In this document: piece by piece, positions 11,261 to 22,990 of the stretch
How the letters are laid out: each line of letters begins with the position of its first letter
How positions within the stretch are numbered: the first letter of the stretch is position 1
NCBI GenBank assembly: GCA_009760855.2
Contig: WPIO01000103.1
Coordinates: forward strand, 112,001-176,000
Direction of reading: 5' to 3'
DNA: 64,000 bases
From: Cristatella mucedo
Lineage: Eukaryota; Bryozoa; Phylactolaemata; Cristatellidae
Notes under the pieces: model-generated
The model's input: the letters and a program-made list of their open reading frames with translations, nothing else
Told to the model about the DNA's origin: nothing
The model's database searches: none
Program-made: the position numbers and the translations under genes

Positions 11261-13207
11261 GTGGGTAATGGACTGAACTTTCCTAAGAATCTGCCACGGG
11301 GCTTGAAAAAACACATGCTGGACGTTGGAGTAGATACAGATTTCGTATAGCGGATGTTAACACATGCCAAACGTTTTCCTTGTTACTTAGCCATTGCGTG
11401 GATCAGTACGGTCGTGCAATGCCCATTGAGCGCTCTAACATTCGGTCACCATAGAGAGTCAGCGGCATGCCCGGCATGCACATGCACAGTGCTGACGGCA
11501 GTGCACTGCTGTCGGGGCGAGTCTAAAGGACGGACAGCGAGTCAAGCAATGTGAACTATGTGCATACATTTATTAGCCGGTATCTAGGGCTCTAAACATT
11601 GCGAATGCTTGCTTTGTATATTTCTAGGGTAACTGGTCAGGCAGCCGACAGATGGCCTGTCGACCATCCAGGACGTAGGCTCGGCTTATTTACGCAGGCT
11701 GTCTTTTTGCGGTCGGGGTCTTGCACTGGCCGTGGCGTATCTTTGCAGTAACTCTGGCCAACGGACGTTTCAGGGCGAATCTTTGGCGCCATCCCATCAA
11801 TCGTGACCCTCTTTAAAAAAACCTAGTCCACCAGTCAAGCACCGCCGGCCTCCTCTGCAGTGTGTGGATGGGCAAGCCATTTAGGGTCTAGTCTGTTCGG
11901 ATCGCCCGAATGTCTAGCTTGCATCTACACTGTAGGTCGGCCTGCTTTAAGCACTTGGCCGTGGGCTGTGGAAGTTGGTCGCAGACGTATTGAAAGGTTT
12001 AGGACTGCTGTCTTTCATGCAAATGTAAAACCTTAGAAATGGTTGTGCTTGACTTCACAGCCACATAATTGCTACTGATATACATTTCGCAGCAGCGCTA
12101 AAGCTAAAGAATCAGAGCAGGAGCAGCACCGGTTACAGCCGAACTCTACTGTAATTAAAAATGTCCATCTCTACCGATCCCTGGGTCGTTGACTTCGACA
12201 CCAAAATTTTGGTCATTTACCTTTACCTGTCTCTTTAGCCATTCAGCAATGCACCGAGTATTGGGCGAAGCTCTCGTGAGCTAGCTGGTCAGATGAGTAC
12301 ATGTGTCAAGATCCGAGCGTGACTGTCATATGCGCTCTCACAGAAACAGTGGGCTCCTCCACTCGAACGAAAACGTTCGCTGACATGCATAGTGTAGTAT
12401 CCAACCGATTGCTCAGTCTGAGAGACAGAATATAAGAGAACATCGCCATTCTAATAAACTATTTCTGCACCGCTCTACCATATCCATAGTCTTTCTTACT
12501 TCGATCGCGGAGAAAGATTTATTTTTTCGCAAATGCTTAATGTCTGATGCTGTCCTCGAGCTTTTCCACCTAATTTGGTGCTCAACGCACTTTCAACAAA
12601 CGGATTTCGCTCTTCTTAAGGCTCGCGCTATTTTGAGCAGTATTTTCGACTGACTCCTATTTCGTGCAAATCCTAAAAACCTGCGGGAGTCGACGCACGC
12701 GAAGGAAGATTCCACCTGTGTGGATGTATGTATGTATTCCACCTGTATGTATGTATTCCACCTGTATGTATGTATTCCACCTGTATGGATGCCGCAATGA
12801 ATTCTAAGCAGCGAGCTTCGACAGCTTCGACAGCTGCTGCGACGCGGAAGTGAGGGTGTCGGCTTTATCTGCATTCGACCCTCAAGGGGGACGTTACTCA
12901 AAAGATTGTACTTGGGCGTGATGCCGGTATTCGCGATATAACCTGTGGCAACGAGCCAAGCCTGGTAAGTGGCTCTTAGCAGCAGATTCCCAACGCCTGC
13001 CAGCTGAGGACGGCGGCCGAATCAATCGGTCGGTCGGTCTACGTGAGTCAGATCCCACGACGGTTCGAGCTACATTCTATGAACCCCAACCGGCCGTCCA
13101 CTAGCAAAGCCGCTGATTCCCCTCAGCTATTTACCAGTCACGAGGGTTTAGGGAAGTCGGAGTCGACGATCATCCAGCAACATCATCCGACAATAACAAT
13201 TACAACG
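11261..13207. other. No gene; short minisatellite and a possible LTR-like patch
   Basis: No coding region was recognised. A 19-bp unit (ATTCCACCTGTATGTATGT) repeats about three to four times at 12716-12790. Around 12425-12460 a TATA-like TATAAGAG lies about 20 bp before AATAAAC, a spacing seen in some compact LTRs, but no partner LTR or pol gene is visible here, so this is only a possibility. Confidence 0.4.
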
Positions 13208-13345
13208 ATACATTTGTATAGCTCCCTCAGAGAAATAAATCTCTCTAGGAACTTTAAAGATGCTGCATATAAAGCATTACCAAATGATTGGCGGTAACAT
13301 CTGCAAGCAGCAGGCATAGTGTAAGCAGGTACATGCACACGAAGA
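13208..13345 (-). mobile_element. LINE A' 3' end
   Basis: Minus-strand 3' end of the A' subfamily. Read on plus it shows CATTTGTATAGC, TCTCTAGGAACTTTA, GATGCTG and AGCAGGCATAGTGTAAGC. The same order occurs at 39287-39440 and in part at 41825. Confidence 0.75.
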
Positions 13346-14559
13346 ACGAATCACCAAGACCCACCGAATATCCAACTTCTAATCACCCTACTCCCAACTA
13401 TACATCAATTCAACTACCACTTCTGAATGCCAAAAAATGCTCCACCTTCTATAGCTAAATAGTCTTATTTTTTTGTTCTTATTTATTACTAAATTTATAC
13501 GTATTTGTGAACAAATTTAGTTCTTTTACCTCTCTAGGTCTTCGTCGGAATTTATCGCGTTACAACGTATCACACACTATTCTTGACTTACGAAGTTTTG
13601 ACTTGCGACAGGTTTTTCGGTCCCTATCTAATTCGTAAGTCGGGGGGGGGTGGCTGAATGCACTTTGATGTCTATGATGTCGAAATATCTTGATCGGTAG
13701 ACCGGCAAGCCCAGCCATATGCCACCATCTGCCACCGGGTCATGAACCAGCAGTAATGCACTCACTCCCTCGGCCCAGAGCGTGGCGTCGAGTCCTGCAG
13801 CATGCAATTTCATGTTTCCAGCTTTGAGGACCGTGAAAGACGCTACGATCCTTGAGCCATTTAAAAATTATTCTGCCGATGTAGGTAATTACTGCCCTGA
13901 CGCTCGAGGCTAGCTGAAAAAATAAGGCTAGCTGACCCAGGAGCCCTTGAGATGTGTCCAGTGGCTAGGCTCTGCACTCCTTCAGCTTCCTATGAGTGGC
14001 TGCCCGGGTAAGATCGAGGTCGGGCTCCCTTCTAAGCCACCAAATCCAAGCCACCAACTCGCAGGCTCTGACATCCTCAAATTGGATGGATATGATAGGA
14101 TTATCAGCGACTGTCTTTCGTTCCCAATTTCACTTGCCGGTCCGTCTGTGCTAATTTTGTAATAATAATAAGCCGCTTGTAAAGCATCTTAAAAGAACTA
14201 ATATCAATATTTGGGTTCTTTGCAACTCGCTGCAAGATACTCTATTACTAATATTTAACGACACTCACGGCATGAAGCTTAAACGAGCATGCGAAAGCAA
14301 ACGCGTTTCAGGCTTGGGGCACCATATCAAAGTACACAAAAAGACGCTCGGGCTACCAGAACCGCGGGCTATTTAAATGCACCAAATCATGCGCAGGTCA
14401 TCACGAGTTGCAGACGATGACGAGTGCCAAAAATGACAAGGAAAGCCAAACGGAGCAGTTGCGTTCTGAGCTGAGACTTTTAGGATGCAAGGTCCAAAAG
14501 GGTTTTGACCTAAGCCGGATGCAAGTTTCAGACTTTGTATGCATACAAACTGAATGCTT
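13346..14559. other. No feature recognised
   Basis: No convincing ORF or repeat family was found. There is a homopolymer G9 near 13645. Open frames are under 75 residues. Confidence 0.5.
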
Positions 14560-14830
14560 CAGCATCTTTATTTTTATTTATTATGTGAGAGACGGGGGAG
14601 AAGAGTGGAGGAGCTGGCGTGCCACGAGAATGCTGGATGAGCTGGAGGATGGGTAGATAGGGAGCCTGTGCAAGCGAGCGAAGCGAGCCGTACGCAAAAG
14701 AGATGATCTCGAAGTCAATTTGATATTTTACAGGAAGCCAGTAGAGCTCACACAGGAAAAGCATGGCTTGAAAACTGCGCCGATCACGACTGATCAGATG
14801 AGTTGCTGAGTTTTGCGCTGGTTGCTGACG
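14560..14830 (-). mobile_element. LINE RT C-terminal fragment, divergent
   Basis: A minus-strand frame at 14528-14764 contains CELYWLPVKYQIDFEIISFA and then APYLPILQL. This is the LHWLPVxxRIDFK...APxYLSxLL block typical of CR1/L2-type LINE C-termini. It is more diverged than the LINE A copies. Confidence 0.7.
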
Positions 14831-15026
14831 ATTTATGGAGAATGTCTGGAGACCGACACGGAGAGAACCGCTTTAACATCTTGCCTCATTGACACAAACA
14901 CGTGAAAAACTTTGGACCGTCTTACTCTAGTCTAAGCATGCCATGATTTTTGCAATGATCCTTACCTGAAAGGAGCCTAAATTGACAGAAGCGGCAAAGT
15001 GCTCATCCTATGACAAATAGTTATAC

Positions 15027-15101
15027 GATAATAATAATAATAATAATGCACTCGATAAAGCGCCCTCAGAGACGTTAATCTCTTTCTAGGCGCTTTACAT
15101 T
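15027..15101 (-). mobile_element. LINE A tail-only insertion
   Basis: (TAA)n plus the stem-loop only, ending at TTTACATTTG. About 75 bp, with no RT sequence attached. Confidence 0.85.
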
Positions 15102-15109
15102 TGATAGCG

Positions 15110-15515
15110 CTCCCAGATTACATAGTGCCATTGTTGAAGCAGTTCTTGATGCAAGAATCGCGATGTTTGGTCTTCCAACTGGAGGGTGGCAATAGGCTGA
15201 AAACTGAAAACCTTGCGGCTTGCTGATCGCCATTTTTGTACAGGAAACTAGTGATCATCCGAGTGCGTCTGTCAGCAATAGAGCAATGCTGCGAGGGAAT
15301 CGAGTGAGTCGGATGTAAAGCAAGGCTTAGAATGGTCTAAGGATTGGTAGAGCTGGGTGTCATTGGCGTCGACATAAAGCTAAAATTGTGATTGGCGATG
15401 ATATCGGTGAGAGGGAGAGTATAGGTAGTGAAAATAGCTACGTAGCTTAAGGCCAACTCTGAGAGCTGCCAGGATGACCGACAACCACTTGTGTCTACAC
15501 TTCGACAGCTGTCGC
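15110..15515 (-). mobile_element. Divergent LINE RT palm fragment
   Basis: The minus strand encodes a degraded RT palm near 15340-15420, recognisable as a ...FYVD(A)NDTQLYQS-like string once a small insertion is allowed for. No intact frame. Confidence 0.5.
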
Positions 15516-15521
15516 TTAGAT

Positions 15522-15720
15522 ATGATAATAATAATAATAATAAAACACTTGATAAAGCGCCCTCAGATAACTCAATCTCTTCCTAGGCGCTTTACATTTG
15601 CTGCAAACGGAAACGCGATTGAATGGTGAGTAATATCATGATTGATATAAAGCATGAATAACATGGTTAGCGGTGACATGCATAGGGTCAGCATGCAAGT
15701 CAGATACGACCCAAACAATG
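15522..15720 (-). mobile_element. LINE A 3' end
   Basis: (TAA)n tail, stem-loop, then 3' UTR with GGTTAGCGGTGACATGCAT, in minus orientation; 5'-truncated within the 3' UTR. From 15721 to about 16300 nothing is recognised. Confidence 0.85.
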
Positions 15721-16299
15721 TTAGCACTCTTTATGCTATGCTCGAATGTGCCGATAGGCACTTGAAAAGATCTCAGTATCGATTATGTCAACTACTTTCA
15801 TTCGGATCTTGGAGAACTATATGAGAGGCCTCACCCTGAACTGCATTATTCACCAGTGTGGTTGCAAACCCGAGGCAGGGCAGCTTCTTTGAGATAGTTA
15901 TCGATAAGTCTCGATTAGAACTTGCTAGAAAAGTCTGTGGGGTTAATAAATTAACTTTAAAGCTCGGCACATGTTCTTTCAAACGTCGGTTACAAAAATG
16001 ACAAAGGGGACACTATAAAACATATCTTTAATTCTCAAAGTATATAGTGCTAAGCACAGCAGTAACGATTTTGGCGTCGCAGTGAGGCTACAGCCTAGGT
16101 ACGTTAGGCGATAGCGCTGGCCTTTTTTTAACCATCACATTATCATGCCATTGTGATCGACCCTTCATAAGTTGCTAAACATCTTTCTGCTGATCAATGA
16201 GGCATGGTTTGTCATTGGTACTGTGATCTGACGAATAGCTCTTGAGCTCGACATAATCTACGTCTAAAATCGGGCGAAATTCTAAAAAATAACTATTTT

Positions 16300-16890
16300 A
16301 ATAAATCTGTATAGCGCCCTTAGAGCACGTAATCTTTTTATAAGCACTTTAAATATGTTGTAACGGAGCCTTGATCAAATTTTTAGTGGTAACGTGCACA
16401 ATGTCAACAAGTTTAACATGGTTAGAGGTGACATAAGTAGCGTAAACATGGAAATGCGATTAGTGGTAACATGCACGGTGTCAGCACACGCAAGCACACA
16501 AAAAAAAATCACAAAGACCCACTAACTGCTGTGAGAAATAGGTATGCCTTTTAAATGCCGTTAAGTCAAAGGATGTCGTAACTCAATCGGCAGTCAGTTC
16601 CAGCCTTTGGGAGCATACGAACCGCAGCCACAGTCTCCAAAAGATTCGAGGTTCCTATGAAGTATATCTACACGATTCGAGTCAGTAAAGCGGGCGATAT
16701 GATGCGGAGCCTGATGGGAGATTAATTCTGATAAGTAGGCAAGACTCAGAGAATAAAGGGATCTAAAAGTGAGTGACGACTAAATCTTGAAGTCACTAGG
16801 CTGCTTGATTGGGAGTTAGTGCAGGTCGAGGAGAAGTGGTGTAATGTGGAAACTGGGACGTTGACGACAGACAAGTCTAGCTGCATAGGC
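16300..16890 (-). mobile_element. LINE A' fragment joined to an SH2 exon copy
   Basis: Minus-strand LINE A' 3' end and RT C-terminus (plus-strand landmarks CTGTATAGCGCCC near 16309 and GCTGCTTGATTGGGAG near 16801). LINE similarity stops near 16885 at CTAGCTGCA, and non-LINE sequence GCATCGCTTG follows. The same LINE-to-nonLINE junction occurs at about 39790-39811. Confidence 0.75.
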
Positions 16891-16997
16891 ATCGCTTGCA
16901 GCTCGGGGGGTTGGTCATGCACGGCGCCTACATGGACATTTGGCACCTGCACATCATCTACGACGCAGAGAAAGTCCATCTGTCGATTCTTGATTAG
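16886..16997 (+). pseudogene. Decayed copy of the SH2 gene's third-exon start
   Basis: The plus strand reads GAYMDIWHLHIIYDAEKV, then HLSILD and a stop. This closely matches GAKTDIWHLNIVCDAEKV followed by YLSHDP at the start of the exon at 39826. The stretch just before it (GCATCGCTTGCAGC) also matches the acceptor region of that exon. It ends in a TAG within about 35 codons, and no partner exon is visible nearby. I read it as a duplicated, dead fragment. Confidence 0.75.
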
Positions 16998-17445
16998 GCG
17001 TAACCCTTCAGCCTCTGCACGTCAACCAGCTTCGTGAATTTGCGATCATTTTCAATTCTTAGTTTGTTCGCTGCTTTGCGAAAGTCTGCTGGTAGTGAAT
17101 TCACGCCTAAGTGATCTGCACGAAGTTACTGACGTTACCGACGTTACCCTGAAGACTTTTTAACTGACTGTAAGGCAGACAAGACTGAGTTGAAAATGCA
17201 ATGCGGAGAAAAAATACAATAGGTCCCTACCAAATTCACTGTTGCATCAGCATGTAGATGTTTACTTCTCCTTATTTTGCATTTACTCATACCATGCTAA
17301 TTTGAGATCTGATAAGATACTGTAAGAGATTAAGCAGAAGTTTGATGTGTTCACAAGTCTGTAGCCAAGTGAAACGCTAGGTGCCTGAGCATCACAGAAG
17401 CTAATGACTTACACGCCATCTTAATAGCCAGCTCATTACGGTGAA

Positions 17446-18122
17446 GGTTAATAATAATAATAATAATTCACTTGATAAAGCGCCCTCAGAGAACTCAATC
17501 TCTCTCTAGGCGCTTTACATTTGCTGTAAAGTGAAATGCAATTGAATGGTAAGTAAAATCATGCTTGAAAAACAAACGAAATGAATAATATGGTTAGGGG
17601 TGACATGCACAGGGTCAGCATGCAAATGTGGTTAGTGGCAGCATGCACAGTATCAGCACGCATAAGCACATCAAGGACGAATCACAGGGACCCACTCAAT
17701 GCTGTCCTAAATAGGTGTGTTTTTAGGTTCCTTTTAAATGTGGTCAGGTCAGGGTATGTTCTGACGCAGGTCGGGAGGGAGTTCCAGGCTTTGGGAGCAT
17801 ATGAACTAAATGCACGGTCTCCAAAGGATTTAAGGTTTGTATGACGTATTTGTAGACTGTTGGATTCCGAGAAGCGGGTGGTACGATGCTTGGCCTGATG
17901 GGGTAGTATATCTGACAGATAGGCTGGAGCCATAGAATGAAGGGACCTAAAAGTGAGCGACAAAACCTTGAAGTCAATCCGTTGCCTCACTGGTAGCCAG
18001 TGCAGGTCGGCGAGAAGTGGAGTAATGTGGCAACTGCGACGCTCACGACAGACAAGCCTAGCTGCCGAGTTTTGCACCAGCTGCAATCGCCTGATCGCAC
18101 ATGCCGGTAGGCCAGTAAGCAG
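17446..18122 (-). mobile_element. LINE A 3' part, young-looking
   Basis: Minus-strand frame 17682-18188 gives the RT C-terminus ([57 protein letters not shown]), followed by 3' UTR, stem-loop and (TAA)n. It is almost identical to the copy at 20470-21145 and is 5'-truncated at 18122, where the match to that copy stops. Confidence 0.92.
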
Positions 18123-18344
18123 GTTGCGGTTGGTAATGATAAAGAAGAGCTTCACTTGTAGCTGCAGAGAAGGCGTCTGAAAATCCACGATATCAATTCG
18201 TCAATTTATCAATTAGAGAGCGTGAAGAGGTACCGAGGCCGAAAGTTAATACTTACCGTGTACTCGGTTTTGTATTATCCCTGCCGAGGTTAGCTTTAAT
18301 TTAAGGAGGGTGCAGTGAGAATTTGGCTTGCTAAATTGATCAGA

Positions 18345-18540
18345 TTAGAAAAAAAATACTAGCTGATTTAACAGCCTCTTTTTGTATAGCGACAGAAGAG
18401 CCTTTACGGCTATCACCACCGCTTGCAGTGGCGATAAAGGATCGCCCACCACAGGATTCGAACCCACGACCTCGGGGCCGAGGTCGTGAAAAGCAACCGC
18501 CTTACCTAGTGAGCCATTGCGACAGCCGTAAAGGCAGCTA
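18345..18540 (-). mobile_element. SINE2
   Basis: Minus-strand tRNA-derived SINE: head with GGTAAGGCGGTTGC, a B box GGGTTCGAATCC, then the body ending CTGTCGCTATACAAAAAGAG, GCTGTTAAATCAGCTAG and an oligo-T. Between the two box regions is a perfect inverted repeat (18465-18488). It lacks a poly-A tail. Confidence 0.88.
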
Positions 18541-18774
18541 GAGATTGGTCTTACTCCAGGAGTATCGTGCTCACTCGCGGTTTCAAGCCCTGAATGGGTG
18601 CTCCTTGTAAGCCAACAGCATGCAGTGGTAACGACTGTCAAGGATCTTCTGTCGTTATGCATATAAGGCTGTTCAACCAGCTAACCTTTATATTAGCAGC
18701 TTTTCAATTAACATTAAATAAAGACAGCAATTTCAGAACTTTTTATGCGAATAAAAAATGTAATTCATTTGTAT

Positions 18775-19090
18775 GTCGAATAAGGAGAGCCTAATCTCTA
18801 TTCAGGTGCTTCACATATACTAGGCGTAATAACCCAGGAGGTAAGGTGCACGCTCTTTACGACCAAGGTCGTGTGATCGAATCCTTCGCGATCATGTAAA
18901 TCGGCAATCCTTTATGGCCACCAAGCGGTGGTGAAAGCAGTTAAGGCTAATCTCCGTCTATAAAAATATGCCTGTTAAATCAGCTAATATTTATCTTATT
19001 AGTTATCATATGCCGCAAGTCATTAGCCCATAACCTTGGTTATCAAATACTCTCACATTGCCTTCGGTCGTTAAAGGCACCTTAGCTGTA
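18775..19090 (-). mobile_element. SINE1 (minus) split by a SINE2
   Basis: 18775-18828 is the SINE1 tail (TTCAGGTGCTTCACATAT), and 19005-19090 is its head (CATATGCCGCAAGTCATTAG, CCTTGGTTATCAAATAC). The order matches the copy at 30185-30340. The interruption is the plus-strand SINE2 at 18829-19004. Confidence 0.7.
18829..19004 (+). mobile_element. SINE2 nested in SINE1
   Basis: Head AGGAGGTAAGGTGCACG, B-box-like GTGATCGAATCC, body with GGCAATCCTTTATGGCCACC, and 3' end CCTGTTAAATCAGCTAATAT. It inserts in the body of a SINE1. Confidence 0.8.
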
Positions 19091-19984
19091 GGATCATTGA
19101 TTCGGAGTAATCGTTCACACCATGTGTGGGCTTGGCTAGTGTTGCCTATACCTAGTCCCGCTGGGGCTTTGCAATAAACCACAAAATCTCAATGAGACGG
19201 CGGGGAGACTATGATCGAGTGCACTGGACGAGACCATCTGAGTTCTCGTTCTATTATTTGTGAGAGTACCCACAGCCAGCGCATCTCACTTTGGCTGATT
19301 GAGAGTGAGTCATTTACGTTTATCATGCATACCTTATTCGCATGGCCAGAACGGCAAAGATAAGGTGGACAGCGCCCGAGATAATAAAGTAGGAGCTGCT
19401 GGAGAGGATAGCTGCAGCCTCACGTCTATGGCTGCATAGCAGATTGCCAAGGCGGATCGTAATCATTGAGGCGTTGAGCCAAGCCCACTTTGTAAGCACA
19501 ATACCTCGGCGAATGGTGACATCGCCTACCGCCTGCCTTGCACTTCCTAGAACAGTTCGCTTCAGTCGTTATTCGTCCGACGGTAGAATGTCACGTTGCG
19601 GTCACATACTCACCCAGCCCGAGCGCCCGCCCTCCAGCCCCCTCACCAACCAGAGCGGACACTAGAACCTCAGCACTGGCTGGGTGGTCGGCTCGAGCGC
19701 CAGCCGACCGGCCTTCCTACCCCCCCCCCCCCACCACGCACCGGGTCGCCCCTGCCCTTCAAATGCCGGCCAGCCAGCGATTATGCATCGTCGCCTGGCC
19801 GATGTCCACTCCTGCAATGGTAAAGAAGTCGCAGGCGTTTAGCCCACTGCTTTAGCTGCTACTGTCGCAGACATCGCAGTAAAATTTAGAGCTAAGACCC
19901 GATTCGGAAATCGTCAGACTCCCATGTTCCAGACACCACAGAAATTGCACAGCGATGGACGTAAAGTCGCCAATAGGCCGTCTG
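19091..19984. other. No gene recognised
   Basis: Mixed-composition sequence with a C10 run near 19720 and a GC-rich patch at 19540-19800. Open frames up to 105 residues resemble no known family and lack splice context. Confidence 0.4.
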
Positions 19985-20469
19985 CTAGGACTCTGCCAAA
20001 CAAGGCCCCATTCTTTGCCTGGCTCCTGGTTAAGCATCGAATGCAGAGCCAATTTCTTACTCTGACCCACAAGGCCCGCCGCGGCTCGGCTCCTGCATAC
20101 TTTCCTGAACTGCTGCACACGTTTCCGCCTCCTCGTGCCATCAGGCCACAAATTAGCCACAAGACATAAATTAGCTGTACTTGCATTCGCTTGAAGAGTT
20201 CTTGCAACAGAGTTTGTGCTCTGCAGGGCTTAGATTTAGGAATTCACTTCAATAACTCTTTCTCAGTGACGCCTGCTTCCTGCCGCCGACAGCACATTCC
20301 TTCCAGCCGCGCTGCAGTACTACTTCCGTGCTCCGAACTTCCTTGATTGCCCTCCTGACTCAGCTTTGCTGCTCATTTTCTTGTGTTTTCGCGAGCTGAA
20401 GTTATTGGCTACCGTATGCTCACAACAATCAGCGTAGACTACGAGTTAGAAATGCAACACTACCAAGGG
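19985..20469 (+). mobile_element. LINE B-like C-terminal fragment
   Basis: The plus-strand translation includes KHRMQSQFLTLTHKARRGSA, then PAYFPELLHTF, and near 20410 a VIGYRMLTT block. This is the order of the LINE B C-terminus. It is more diverged than the LINE B copies at 31.6 and 37.2 kb and abuts the tail of the next LINE A. Confidence 0.75.
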
Positions 20470-21545
20470 TGATAATAATAATAATGATAATTCACTTGAT
20501 AAAGCGCCCTCAGAGAACTTAATCTCTCTCTAGGTGCTTTACATTTGCTGTAAAGTGAAATGCAATTGAATGGTAAGTAAAATCATGCTTGAAAAACAAA
20601 CGAAATGAATAATATGGTTAGGGGTGACATGCACAGGGTCAGCATGCAAATGTGGTTAGTGGCAGCATGCACAGTATCAGCACGCATAAGCACATCAAGG
20701 ACGAATCACAGGGACCCACTCAATGCTGTCCTAAATAGGTGTGTTTTTAGGTTCCTTTTAAATGTGGTCAGGTCAGGGTATGTTCTGACGCAGGTCGGGA
20801 GGGAGTTCCAGGCTTTGGGAGCATATGAACTAAATGCACGGTCTCCAAAGGACTTAAGGTTTGTACGAGGTATTTGTAGACTGTTGGATTCCAAAAAGCG
20901 GGTGGTACGATGTTTGGCCTGAAGGGGTAGTATATCTGACAGATAGGCTGGAGCCATAGAATGAAGGGACCTAAAAGTGAGCGACAAAACCTTGAAGTCA
21001 ATCCGTTGCCTCACTGGTAGCCAGTGCAGGTCGGCGAGAAGTGGAGTAATGTGGCAACTGCGACGCTCACGACAGACAAGCCTAGCTGCCGAGTTTTGCA
21101 CCAGCTGCAATCGCCTGATCGCACATGCTGGTAGGCCAGTAAGCAGTGAGTTGCAGAAGTCGAGACGGGATGTCACGAATGCACGGACCAACTTGGACGT
21201 GGTATCTTTATCTAAACAAGCCCTAATTTTAGCAACGTTATGAAGCTGAAAATAGGCAGATTTGACTGTGGAGCTGATATGGTCGTCTAACGAGAGGTTG
21301 CTTTGGAATATGACACCTAGATTTCGAGCTGATTCAACTGGAGATATGCTGGCAGAGCCAATTTTGAGAGTCAGCCTTTCCAATCCTTGGATCACACTGG
21401 GTTTGCCCATAACTAGTAAGTTAGTTTTATCATCGTTAAGTTTTAGAAAATTTGCTGCCATCCATGTGCGGATGTCATCAATGCATGCAGCTAGTGAGTT
21501 TAGAGAATGTAACATCATTTTAGTCCTTGTGGTCAAGTGAAATTA
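20470..21545 (-). mobile_element. LINE A, longest uninterrupted RT C-terminal frame
   Basis: An open frame at 20706-21536 (minus, 276 residues) covers the RT C-terminal half without a stop. Blocks are [71 protein letters not shown] and FGDRAFSSYAPKAWNSLP. The 3' UTR, stem-loop and (TAA)n lie at the left end. The palm and endonuclease are absent (5' truncation near 21545). It is the best template for the lineage in this window. Confidence 0.93.
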
Positions 21546-22559
21546 TAGGCGAAGATTAAAATGTCCGATTACAGGTCCCCTGACGATCTAGTACGCCCAA
21601 GCTTTCGTATTTGTTCGATCGTATTCAGATAATTCTAGCGAATTTCCGCTTCCTAATAGGGTTCTAAGGATTAAAATTTTGATTGAGGTGAAGTCTTACA
21701 ATGCTTAGTCGCAGAGTGATTTTGCATCCGTCAAACTGCTTCTCGCTCTTTTGATGGTCACGGACTGTCAAAAAACGAGAAATAGAATAGTCGTGAAGTT
21801 GGATTGATCAGAAATTACCCACATCTGTCGGCCGTGGAAGCTCCCTCGTACCATCTTCTTGCCCAGTAACCCAAACCTTGGCTGGCGGAGCTTTTAAGTC
21901 ATTGCTTTAAATCAGCTTTTTAAGTGGGCTTTTAAGAATGCTTTAACAGCCCTCTTAATAGCTTATCATGCTGATAAACATCGTGTACACGCGCAGGTAT
22001 ATATATTTAGGCAGAAATGCTGCATATACGTTGGCATTATATATAGGGATTAGAGCATCTTCTTTAGGTGTTTTAACTGTGTGTCTTAGGAATTTGAGAC
22101 ACAGTTTGTCGATCTTCGACCGACCGAGCTTACGGCGCACTTGCAAAGGAACTGGCTCTGTGTGGTAGTCAGTGGGCAGAGTTCTTTGGCCGCGTTGTTG
22201 CCTGCACGCACAGCAAGCGTTACCTGTCTAGTCCCGAGAATACGTCTCTCGTGGAGATCTTAGAGAGGGTATGAGTAGCTGCAGGCGGGCAGCTGGGACA
22301 AATGAAGTGTTTTCCTCCACGTGGAGTCTTGCCCGTCCCGCGTTTGTTTGTTTGCTCAAACCTTTCTTGTTTATCAGGTTTCGGAACGTTTCTCAATGAG
22401 TGTCAGCCTTTGGGCACCCAGTGGCATATTGACGGTCGACTATCTATTATGGTGAGATGGATTAGTAAAGATGTCTAGCAATCATCGTGTTCTATACTGC
22501 TGCCGGGCCCCAGCACCGATCTGCTTGCGTTTGATTGCATTAGATGACTTTTGCCTCTC
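21546..22559. other. No feature recognised
   Basis: No gene or known repeat was seen on either strand; open frames are below 70 residues. Confidence 0.5.
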
Positions 22560-22990
22560 TAAGGCTGATTCTTGCCATGAAAAACAAGATCCACAATGGC
22601 TACGCTCCATCATACCTAACTGAACTGTTGCACTAGGGTTCAACTTGCTTCCATGCTTTTTTCAGCCTCCTTAAGCCTTGAGGTCTTCTAACGACAAAAG
22701 ATTAGCAGTTCCATTCCGCAACTTGAAGGCTCTTGGACAAAAAGCTTTTGCTCTGCAGATCTTAGACCGTGCAACTCACTTTCACAATTCCTACACAAAG
22801 ACCCGTATTCTCCTGCTTCCGACTGCCATACACCAATGCCAACCGTTCCGAGCTTCTACTTCCCTTCTGCTCATTTCCTCGACTGCTCCATGACTCACCG
22901 TTGCTAATCGCTTCCTCTTTGTTTCGTAAGATCCTTGTGTGTTGGTGGTTGTATGCGAGCTGAAACCCGCGAAGGCTTTAAGCGAAAAAT
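22560..22990 (+). mobile_element. LINE B-like C-terminal fragment, old
   Basis: The plus strand shows KIHNGYAPSYLTELLH-like and RLAVPFRNLKALGQKAFALQ blocks followed by a LINE B-type C-terminus. Heavily frameshifted. Confidence 0.65.

Noticed and set aside
12425-12460. A complete LTR retrotransposon
   Set aside because: Only a TATA-like and an AATAAA-like motif at short spacing were seen; no second LTR, primer-binding site or pol sequence is visible nearby.
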